DNA of 5,453 bases from Gemmatimonadota bacterium (GTDB taxonomy: Bacteria; Gemmatimonadota; Gemmatimonadetes; Palauibacterales; Palauibacteraceae): NCBI GenBank assembly GCA_023554435.1, contig JAMJQV010000199.1, forward strand, positions 1 through 5,453, in the 5' to 3' direction. Of the stretch, positions 1 through 5,453 are shown one piece after another. The first letter of the stretch is position 1. Every line of letters starts with the position of its first letter. The notes below the pieces were generated by a model. The model saw nothing but the letters and a program-made list of their open reading frames with translations. It made no database searches and was not told the DNA's origin. Made by a program: the position numbers and the translations under genes.

Positions 1-1
1 C

Positions 2-382
2 CACGTCTGGCGCAGCGGCGAGCGGCCGGAGGAGGCCCTGCCCCAGGTGCTCAGCCGCGTGCGGCACATTCACATCCGCGACTGCCTCGGCCCCGGCCCC
101 CGGCCGGGCGACCCGCCCATGCAGGCGTGCGGGCGCGGCGAGATCGACCTGATGGGCTACTTCAAGGCCATGGTCGACGCCGACTACGATGGCCCGGTCT
201 GCCTGGAAGTGATCGGCGCGAGGGAAGGCGAGATATGGGTGGAGTTGCCCCGATCGGCCCGCGATGCGGTCGTCCGAGTGGACGGCGAAGCCGCGGTGCG
301 TATCGAGGACGGCCATCTCGTCACCCTGTGGCCGGTGCAGGACTCCCTGCGGGAAGACGTCGTGTTCCGGATCGGAGACTGA
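2..382 (+). CDS. Sugar phosphate isomerase/epimerase-type TIM-barrel protein, 3' part, with atypical C-terminal tail
   Basis: The 5' end lies outside the window; the open frame runs from base 2 to the TGA at 380-382 and shows 126 residues. The first ~73 visible residues look like the last strands of a xylose-isomerase-like TIM barrel (AP endonuclease 2 superfamily). They contain HVWRSGE at the window edge, the strand motif HIHIRDC (visible residues 22-28, His24 a likely metal ligand), a GRGEIDL motif (44-50), then YDGPVCLEVIGA (62-73), whose Glu69 matches the usual last metal-binding Glu. Such enzymes isomerise or epimerise sugars or inositol derivatives in the cytoplasm; the substrate cannot be told here. 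After LEVIGA, family members normally continue with a helix that closes the barrel. Here ~53 unrelated, strand-rich residues follow (VELPRS..., ending VVFRIGD). This suggests a fusion, a deletion between two genes, or an assembly join. The gene ends 27 bp before the receptor gene and is probably in one operon with it. The family call is firm for the first part; the tail is unassigned. Confidence 0.8.
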   Translation, partial: HVWRSGERPEEALPQVLSRVRHIHIRDCLGPGPRPGDPPMQACGRGEIDLMGYFKAMVDADYDGPVCLEVIGAREGEIWVELPRSARDAVVRVDGEAAVRIEDGHLVTLWPVQDSLREDVVFRIGD

Positions 383-398
383 CCGACCGGACAGGGGC

Positions 399-409
399 AG
401 AGGGGTGAT
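399..409 (+). promoter_or_regulatory. Ribosome binding site of the receptor gene
   Basis: The bases AGAGGGGTGAT lie directly before the ATG at 410. They resemble the full anti-Shine-Dalgarno complement AGGAGGTGAT. The purine core at 402-405 is only about 4 nt from the start codon, which is short. No other ATG, GTG or TTG codon lies in frame between the preceding stop (380-382) and 410, so this site fixes the start. Confidence 0.55.
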
Positions 410-2662
410 ATGACGGGCCTGCTGGCGCTGGTGGCCGGAATAGGCCTGGCGGTCCAGGCGGCCCCGCAGGGGTCGGTGCGGGGCCAGGTCCGGGAGGCGG
501 CCGGAGAGAAACCGCTGGCCGGGGCCGTCGTTCAGATCGTGGACCTGGATCGTTTGACGATCACGGACGACCGCGGCTACTACCTCCTCGATCAAGTGCC
601 CGCCGGGGAACGACGCATTCGCGCCTCCATCATCGGCCACTCGTCGCTCGAAGTCGTGCTCAGCGTTCCCGAGGACGGCCACCTCGCCGTCGACTTCATT
701 CTCACCATGCAGCCGGTAGAGATGCCGCCTGTGACCGCCGAGGGAGTGCCCGACGCGGCTCGGGACCCGTCGAGCCTGGAGAGTGAAATGGTGCCGGCGA
801 CCGGAACGGCCGTCGTGCGCGTGCTGGACGCCTCGCCGGGGGTTTCCGAAACCGGTATCGCGGCGACAGCGATGGCCATGCTGTCCTCGAGTCCGCCGTC
901 CCCGGACAACATCCTCTTCGTTCGAGGATCAGGCACGGCTCTCGACCTCGTGCTGATGGACGGGGCGCCGGTCCATTCCCCTCTGCAACTCGGTGGTCTG
1001 CTGGATCCGGGGCTCCCTCCCACCGTGGCGAGTGCCACTCGCTGGCACGGAGGTGCGCCGGCGCGCTTCGACGGTGGACTCTCGGAGGTGTTGAGCCTGG
1101 AGAGCTTCGGGAGCCCGGAAGGACCCGCCACGGCAGCGGCCTTCGTCGATCTCGTGTCGGCCGGCGCAATCTTTCGAACGGGAGGCGGTCCAGCACGCGC
1201 ATCGTTCTCGGCCCGGAGCCTGCATGGAGGAGCTTCGGGAGCCTTCGTGGACGGAGCCTTTCCGCAGCAGTATGCCGACGTGCTGACCCGGCTGGATGTG
1301 GGCCTCTCGACCACGGATACGCTGATGGTCACGGGGTTCTGGAACCAGGAGAGCGTGGCCCTGCCGGATTCGCGGTCTTCGGCTGAGGCGCCGGAGTGGG
1401 GGAACACCGCCGGATCGATCCGCTATCGCAGCCGCCTGGACCTGGGCATCCTCGAGGCGGGCGTGTCGTCCGGCGAATTCCGCAATCAGCTGCCGATCGG
1501 TGCGGCCGACCCCGTACTCGCATCGGGTACCACGAAGCGCACCCGGGTGACCCTGGACATTCTCGGGGATCAGGACCGGGTCCGATACGGATTCGGCATG
1601 CACCTGGATCGCCTTGGCCTGTCGACCGTGTTCGCCGAGGGCCCCGCGCAGCAGCGCATCGAGTTCGGGCAAGCCAACTCGGCGGTGGCGCTGGCCGGGT
1701 ACTTCGACGCCGGTCTCAGGGTGGCGCGAGGGCTGCGTCTTTCCGCTGGCGTTCGGGGGAATCTGTACTCGGGCCGGCTTGGATCCGCGCTATCTCCCCG
1801 GGCTCGCCTCGAGTGGAATACCTCGGAGAACTTCCTCATGACGGTTTCCGCCGGGCAGTACCACCAGCTCGTGGTGACTCCGGATACCTCGGGATCGGCA
1901 TCCGCCGCCCTGCTGGCATCGACGGAGGCGCAGCAACTGGGCGCGGTGTTCACGACCATCTCGCCAGCCGAGGCCTCCCACCTGGTCGTCGGCTTCTCAC
2001 ACTCGGCTTCACCCGGCGAGCAGTTCGCCCTCCAGGGCTACTGGAAGACATCTCGCGGACTTCCCGTCCTCGGGGGTGCCGACTTGCAGAACGCCGGATT
2101 CGACCTGTGGCTGACACAACCGGCGGGACGGGTCGTGATCTGGGGCAACTACTCGATGGCGTGGGCGTGGACCGAGCTCGTCGAGGGTGAGCGAACCGAC
2201 ATCTTCTCCGGCAGGCACTACCTGCGAGCTGGTGCCATGGCGGATCTCGGGAGGGGGGTCCGACTCGAGGGAGACATCGCGTATGGGGCTGGTCTCGAGT
2301 TCGGCGAAATCCCACGCCCCGGCCCATCGAACCTGTCGGTCGTCCCCGGCGAAACCGGGGGGGACGATACCCTGCGTCCGTCCTTCTCAGCCATACCGGG
2401 TCCCGGACCCATTACGATTCCGGCCATTCTCGTGACGGTCCCGGAGGGCCAGTATATCCGTCTCAACCTGCGGGCCACCGTGCGTCTCGACAGCCACCTG
2501 TTCGGGCGCAGAACCGCTTTCTACCCGTACGTGCGAGTAGTCAACGCCCTCGATCGAGCCGACGCGATGTTCTACCAGTTCGACCAGGCCACGGATACGG
2601 TGCCGAGGGCGTTCGGGGCGGTGCCGATCCTCCCGATCATCGGAGTGGAGTGGCGGATGTAG
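410..2662 (+). CDS. TonB-dependent receptor-like outer membrane protein with N-terminal carboxypeptidase-regulatory-like domain
   Basis: This 750-residue protein is predicted to be an outer-membrane beta-barrel that imports a ligand using TonB energy; the ligand is unknown. Residues 1-17 form a weak signal peptide without basic residues (LLALVAGIGLA, possible cleavage after AVQA). Residues ~22-100 are a carboxypeptidase-regulatory-like beta-sandwich (VRGQV, LAGAVVQI, TDDRGYYLLDQVPAGERRIR). A possible TonB-box-like stretch, MPPVTAEG, sits at 105-112. A plug-like domain spans ~128-232, with FVRGSGTALDLVLMDGAPVH (170-189) and ARFDGGLSEVLSLES (218-232) matching the plug pattern of a VRG, then a DG, then a GG near the end. 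The rest is alternating barrel sequence ending in YPYVRVVNALDR and LPIIGVEWRM. The barrel is compact for the family. The final residue is Met where outer-membrane proteins usually have Phe or Tyr. In this type of bacterium such receptors often follow a sigma/anti-sigma pair, which is not visible here. The family is clear; transport function and substrate are inferred. Confidence 0.88.
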   Translation: MTGLLALVAGIGLAVQAAPQGSVRGQVREAAGEKPLAGAVVQIVDLDRLTITDDRGYYLLDQVPAGERRIRASIIGHSSLEVVLSVPEDGHLAVDFILTMQPVEMPPVTAEGVPDAARDPSSLESEMVPATGTAVVRVLDASPGVSETGIAATAMAMLSSSPPSPDNILFVRGSGTALDLVLMDGAPVHSPLQLGGLLDPGLPPTVASATRWHGGAPARFDGGLSEVLSLESFGSPEGPATAAAFVDLVSAGAIFRTGGGPARASFSARSLHGGASGAFVDGAFPQQYADVLTRLDVGLSTTDTLMVTGFWNQESVALPDSRSSAEAPEWGNTAGSIRYRSRLDLGILEAGVSSGEFRNQLPIGAADPVLASGTTKRTRVTLDILGDQDRVRYGFGMHLDRLGLSTVFAEGPAQQRIEFGQANSAVALAGYFDAGLRVARGLRLSAGVRGNLYSGRLGSALSPRARLEWNTSENFLMTVSAGQYHQLVVTPDTSGSASAALLASTEAQQLGAVFTTISPAEASHLVVGFSHSASPGEQFALQGYWKTSRGLPVLGGADLQNAGFDLWLTQPAGRVVIWGNYSMAWAWTELVEGERTDIFSGRHYLRAGAMADLGRGVRLEGDIAYGAGLEFGEIPRPGPSNLSVVPGETGGDDTLRPSFSAIPGPGPITIPAILVTVPEGQYIRLNLRATVRLDSHLFGRRTAFYPYVRVVNALDRADAMFYQFDQATDTVPRAFGAVPILPIIGVEWRM
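2342..2365 (+). other. GC-rich hairpin with G7 tract inside the receptor gene
   Basis: CCCCGG (2344-2349) and CCGGGG (2355-2360) form a perfect six-pair stem around a five-base CGAAA loop. The 3' arm runs into seven consecutive G (2357-2363). It encodes residues near 645-651, in what looks like a long Gly/Pro-rich surface loop before the last barrel strands. No T-run follows, so it is not a standard terminator. It may simply reflect GC-rich codon use. Confidence 0.4.
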
Positions 2663-2683
2663 GTTCGCGCGGGTCGAAGCGGG

Positions 2684-3406
2684 CTACTCGGGATCGTCCC
2701 CCAGCAGGAACGAGACGTCGCTGTCCGGTTCGACTTCCACCGGATCGGCGTGGGAGGCGAACAGGCGACCGCCGCGACTCCCCTGGACCCTGGCCTCGTT
2801 TCCATTCACTCTCAGCATGGCCCCCTCCCGGAGCCCTAGAACCCGCTGCGTGTTGAAGTGGTGGAACTCGCCGATCCGCGTCTCGCGGGTCTCTCCCATG
2901 TGGGTCGAGCCGGGATCCGGGTCCAGGTAGTGCGGATTGATGTTGAACGGCACGAGTCCGAGGGCGCGGAAACTGCCCGGTTCGACCACGGGCATGTCAT
3001 TCGTCGTCCCGATCGTGAGTCCCGCCAGGTTCGATCCGGCGCTGGATCCCATGTAGGGCATTCCCTGCAGGGCCCGTTCTCTCAGGGGCTCCACCAGTTC
3101 GGCCTCGTACAGGGCCCGCAGCAGCACGAAGGTGTTCCCGCCTCCGACGAACACGCCCTCCGCTTCGTTCACCGCTGCCACCGGGTCGGCGAACTCGTGC
3201 AGGCCCGCGAGACCGAGGCCCATATCACCAAAACGAGTCCGCACGAGTTCCGTGTAGCCGTCGTGCGTGATTCCCCCTGGCCGGGCGAAGGGTACGAACA
3301 GGACCGTAGCGCCGCCGGGGATAAATGATCGAATGTCGTCCTCTGCGTACTCCAGGAAACGGCTGCCGTGCACGGTGGAGGTGCTGAGCAACAGGATATT
3401 GCGCAC
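2684..3406 (-). CDS. pepE: Dipeptidase E (aspartyl dipeptidase, peptidase family S51)
   Basis: The 240-residue cytoplasmic protein matches alpha-aspartyl dipeptidase PepE (229 aa in enteric bacteria), which cleaves dipeptides with an N-terminal aspartate. The start of the protein, RNILLLSTSTVHG, corresponds to the PepE N-terminal strand. VGGGNTFVLL (88-97) precedes the nucleophile elbow GSSAGSN, with Ser122. TTNDMP supplies Asp137 and NINPHY supplies His159. All three are offset by two from the Salmonella triad Ser120/Asp135/His157, so the enzyme should be active. GETRETRI (171-178) is also conserved. The GTG start at 3404-3406 was chosen because homology begins there and GGAG lies 7 nt upstream; the frame stays open upstream but is not PepE-like. 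The gene is convergent with the receptor gene (21 bp between stops) and divergent from the kinase gene. It probably recycles Asp-X dipeptides from protein turnover. Cyanophycinase is related, but the motifs fit PepE better. Confidence 0.93.
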   Translation of the reverse strand: MRNILLLSTSTVHGSRFLEYAEDDIRSFIPGGATVLFVPFARPGGITHDGYTELVRTRFGDMGLGLAGLHEFADPVAAVNEAEGVFVGGGNTFVLLRALYEAELVEPLRERALQGMPYMGSSAGSNLAGLTIGTTNDMPVVEPGSFRALGLVPFNINPHYLDPDPGSTHMGETRETRIGEFHHFNTQRVLGLREGAMLRVNGNEARVQGSRGGRLFASHADPVEVEPDSDVSFLLGDDPE

Positions 3407-3527
3407 GTTTCGTCTCCATCCGGTTCGAGTGTGACCTGGTGGCGCGAGGTCCACCTGTCGGTGACCGGAAAGTATCGGCCGCCGAATGTGCTTGCGAGGC
3501 GCGCGGCTCTCCCTTCTGTTACGGCCC
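3407..3527. promoter_or_regulatory. Divergent intergenic region between pepE and the kinase gene
   Basis: These 121 bp (79 bp if the kinase starts at 3486) separate two divergent genes and should carry both promoters unless transcription enters from outside. I see no strong sigma-70 boxes. The best weak pair for the kinase is TTGCGA (3492-3497) and TGTTAC (3517-3522), with a 19-bp spacer. GTGACC occurs at 3431-3436 and again at 3461-3466, exactly 30 bp apart. GTGACCT (3431-3437) faces AGGTCCAC (3447-3454) as an imperfect inverted repeat with one extra base. These could be regulator sites, but short motifs of this kind are common in GC-rich DNA. Confidence 0.35.
3414..3417 (-). promoter_or_regulatory. 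Ribosome binding site of pepE
   Basis: On the minus strand GGAG lies 7 nt before the GTG codon at 3406-3404. This normal spacing supports the GTG start. An ATG that overlaps the motif (3419-3417) is in another frame and gives no PepE sequence. Confidence 0.6.
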
Positions 3528-5348
3528 ATGCAGGAGATGGCGGTTTCCCCGCACGACACGACCGAACTGGCCGCGTCATTTCTCCAGGCCGCGATCACGT
3601 TCGGACTCGTGATGGTCTGCGGGTACCTGTACGCCCGCTACCGAAAGCCGTACTTCGCGATCTGGGCCCTGGCGTGGTGGCTCTATTCGATTCGCCTGGT
3701 CGTGATCATCGCCTTCCTGGTGACGGAGATATGGGGCCTTCTCTACTGGCACCAGGTACTTACGGGCTGGACGGCGCTCGCCTTTCTCTGGTCAGCCCTG
3801 GTGTTCTCGCAGCGTCTCGAATGGCGTCGCATCTACTGGGTCCTGGTTCTTTTCCCTCCGCTGTGGTCGTACATCGCGATCTACCGGCTCGACGACTTCT
3901 TCCTCGCCGCGGGGCCGGCCGTGGTGTTCCTCAGCCTGGCGACGTTGTGGACCGGAGTGATTCTGTGGAGGCACCACAGACAGATCGGCTCCCTGCCGGC
4001 TGCCTTGATGGCCTGGGCGTTCTTCCTCTGGAGTCTGCACCACCTGGACTATCCATTCCTGCGCGCACGCGGAGCGTGGAATCCGTGGGGCTACTACCTG
4101 GACATCGTGTTTGAGCTGGCGATCGGCGCGGCGATTCTCCTGCTCGTAGTCGAAGATCAGTACCGGGGCCTGTCGGTTCTCTCGTCCCTGTCAGCGGACC
4201 TGCAGAGCGGGCGGGACGAAGACGAAGTCATGAGTGCGCTTCTGGCCCGTCCGCTGACGCTCCCGGGTGTGCGAGGAAGCGCCATGTACCTTCTCTCGGC
4301 CGGCACGGTGGTGCGAGGGGTGGGCGTGTGCTCGGCGTGGGAGAAGTCGAGCCCCTCCGGAGCGGCTCGGGAGGCCGTTGGGCGCGTGGTCGCGACGGGG
4401 CAACCCGAGGTCATGCGCGGTTGGTCCGAGGTGCTCGCTGGCGAAACGCATCCGTATGTCGCCGCGCTTCCGGTATTTCTGGGAGACGAGGTGAGGGGCG
4501 CCCTGCTGGTCGCGGGCAGTGCGCAGGATCCCCTCACGGTCCTCGACAACCGTTTCCTCGTCGCGCTCGGGCACCAGGTGGGTGCGGCCCTGGCGAACGC
4601 CGAACTCGTCCAGCGGCTGGAAGATCGAACCGACGACCTGGAGCGACTCGCGGCCCGGATGGTGGAGCAGCACGAAGAGGAGCGCCGCCGGTTGTCCCGC
4701 GAGCTGCACGACGAGAGCGCGCAGGTGTTCGCCGCGGTGAAGCTCCAGCTCGGGCTGCTCAGGGAATCGGCCACGCCGCAGCAGGAGCCGGCTCTCGACA
4801 TGGCGGTTGACCTGGTAGGATCCGGCATCCGCAGTATCCGGGAAGTGGCGCGCGACCTCCGGCCGTCACTTCTCGACGATCTTGGCCTGAGACCCGCACT
4901 GCAGGCTCTGGCGCACGACTTCGAAGCCAAGACCGGCATCGAGACGAAGCTGGCGGCTCCAGCCAGTCTGCCCACGCTTTCGCCCGAATCGGAGCTCGCC
5001 CTGTTTCGTACCATGCAGGAAGGCCTGTCCAACGTGGCCCGGCATTCGGGCGCCTCGGTCGTGACCGTGACCCTGGCCGAGCGCGACGGCGAGTTGCTGC
5101 TGAGCGTGAAGGATGACGGCCAGGGCCTCACGGGCGAGAGCAGCGCCGAGGAACATCTCCGCTCCCGAACAGGGGTCCTTGGAATGCGGGAGCGGGTTGC
5201 GCCCCTGGGGGGCACCGTTGAACTGTCGGATCCGGACGATGGGGGGGCGCAGCTGGTGATTCGTCTGCCCGTGGCGCCGCCCGCCGATTCTGAACTGGCG
5301 ACGGAGGCGACGTCGAGAACGCCCGGCCACCTGGAGAAGCCCGAATGA
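3528..5348 (+). CDS. Seven-segment membrane sensor histidine kinase with GAF-like domain (HisKA_3 / NarL-partner type)
   Basis: The inner-membrane sensor kinase (606 aa from the ATG at 3528) should autophosphorylate and pass phosphate to the regulator encoded next. Seven hydrophobic segments lie near residues 14-36, 43-66, 72-93, 101-120, 124-147, 155-173 and 189-208. Basic loops (RYRK, QRLEWRR, WRHHR) alternate so that the N-terminus is outside and the kinase inside. A GAF-like domain spans ~218-361, followed by a charged coiled coil (~358-386). The HisKA_3 motif RRLSRELHDE carries phospho-acceptor His394, and ARDLRPSLLDDLGL follows. HATPase_c has the N-box QEGLSNVARHSG (Asn502), G1 DDGQG (529-533) and G2 GVLGMRER (549-556). 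All catalytic motifs are intact. An in-frame ATG at 3486 would add 14 Arg-rich residues at the external end, against the positive-inside rule, so 3528 is preferred. Neither start has a clear ribosome site, and an AGGAG abuts the ATG at 3537 too closely. The signal is unknown. The stop overlaps the next start. Confidence 0.92.
   Translation: MQEMAVSPHDTTELAASFLQAAITFGLVMVCGYLYARYRKPYFAIWALAWWLYSIRLVVIIAFLVTEIWGLLYWHQVLTGWTALAFLWSALVFSQRLEWRRIYWVLVLFPPLWSYIAIYRLDDFFLAAGPAVVFLSLATLWTGVILWRHHRQIGSLPAALMAWAFFLWSLHHLDYPFLRARGAWNPWGYYLDIVFELAIGAAILLLVVEDQYRGLSVLSSLSADLQSGRDEDEVMSALLARPLTLPGVRGSAMYLLSAGTVVRGVGVCSAWEKSSPSGAAREAVGRVVATGQPEVMRGWSEVLAGETHPYVAALPVFLGDEVRGALLVAGSAQDPLTVLDNRFLVALGHQVGAALANAELVQRLEDRTDDLERLAARMVEQHEEERRRLSRELHDESAQVFAAVKLQLGLLRESATPQQEPALDMAVDLVGSGIRSIREVARDLRPSLLDDLGLRPALQALAHDFEAKTGIETKLAAPASLPTLSPESELALFRTMQEGLSNVARHSGASVVTVTLAERDGELLLSVKDDGQGLTGESSAEEHLRSRTGVLGMRERVAPLGGTVELSDPDDGGAQLVIRLPVAPPADSELATEATSRTPGHLEKPE
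5333..5348 (+). promoter_or_regulatory. Ribosome binding site and ATGA stop-start overlap coupling kinase and regulator
   Basis: GGAGAAG (5333-5339) lies inside the kinase 3' end, with its GGAG core 8 nt before the ATG at 5345. The kinase stop TGA (5346-5348) overlaps that ATG as ATGA. This arrangement indicates translational coupling and matched production of the two partners. Confidence 0.75.
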
Positions 5349-5453
5349 GTGACGAGAAGATCCGCATACTGCTGGCCGACGATCACGCGCTGGTGCGGGA
5401 AGGCATTCGCCGGGTCCTCGAGGAAGACCCCGACTTCGAGGTCGTGGCGGAAG
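5345..5453 (+). CDS. NarL/FixJ-type response regulator, N-terminal part
   Basis: Only the first 36 codons are in the window; the 3' end is cut off. After MSDEK comes the first receiver strand IRILLADDHALVREGIRRVL, followed by EEDPDFEVVAE. Asp12 and Asp13 form the acidic pair that binds Mg2+ in receiver domains. The DDHALVREG pattern is typical of regulators with a C-terminal LuxR-type helix-turn-helix (NarL/FixJ), which is the usual partner class of HisKA_3 kinases. The phosphorylated Asp and the DNA-binding domain are beyond the window. The gene overlaps the kinase by 4 bp and should be its cognate regulator. Its target genes cannot be read here; autoregulation or control of the divergent pepE is possible but unproven. 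Confidence 0.93.
   Translation, partial: MSDEKIRILLADDHALVREGIRRVLEEDPDFEVVAE

Noticed and set aside
592..1407. 271-aa open frame antisense to the receptor gene
   Set aside because: Low-complexity Ser/Pro/Arg/Thr composition without recognisable motifs; it mirrors the receptor coding frame.
2858..3328. 156-aa forward open frame opposite pepE
   Set aside because: It is antisense to the conserved PepE triad region and its His/Arg/Gly-rich product shows no domain.
3407..3598. N-terminal extension of pepE to an ATG at 3598
   Set aside because: The added 64 residues have no PepE similarity and overlap the kinase gene, while the GTG at 3406 has a good ribosome site and begins the homology.
3368..4114. 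248-aa forward open frame overlapping pepE and the kinase N-terminus
   Set aside because: It is Pro/Arg/Gly-rich and out of frame with the membrane segments of the kinase, which are clearly the real product.
4157..5386. 409-aa open frame antisense to the kinase gene
   Set aside because: Its product is rich in Ser, Arg and Pro with no domain, and it lies opposite intact kinase motifs. It is a typical shadow frame of GC-rich codon use.
1..5453. CRISPR array, tRNA, insertion sequence, attachment site or phage gene
   Set aside because: Reading both strands showed no spaced direct repeats of array type, no cloverleaf-like sequence and no transposase or integrase motif.

Overview
This GC-rich window has four gene regions that are complete or nearly so, plus one clipped gene at each end. 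It suggests a Gram-negative bacterium with an outer membrane. The outer-membrane receptor has an N-terminal carboxypeptidase-regulatory-like domain and a C-terminus of the kind I associate with Gemmatimonadota and related environmental lineages. That phylum is an inference from style, not a demonstrated placement.

Left part, + strand: the 3' end of a sugar phosphate isomerase/epimerase-type TIM-barrel protein (2-382) with an unexpected C-terminal tail. After 27 bp comes a compact TonB-dependent-receptor-like protein of 750 aa (410-2662). The two are probably co-transcribed.

Middle, - strand: a PepE-type aspartyl dipeptidase (peptidase family S51; 2684-3406) with an intact Ser-Asp-His triad. 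It runs tail-to-tail with the receptor gene, with 21 bp between the stops.

Right part, + strand: divergent from pepE across a region of about 120 bp lies a membrane histidine kinase (about 3528-5348). It has seven predicted membrane segments, a GAF-like domain, and HisKA_3 and HATPase_c domains. Its stop codon overlaps the start of a NarL/FixJ-type response regulator (5345 to the window end) in an ATGA junction. These two form a translationally coupled two-component system.

I see no tRNA, rRNA, CRISPR array, insertion sequence or phage gene. The most unusual points are the apparent hybrid C-terminus of the first gene, the seven-segment input domain of the kinase facing a divergent dipeptidase gene, and two G7 tracts inside coding sequence. 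I do not see convincing evidence for an undescribed multi-gene system.
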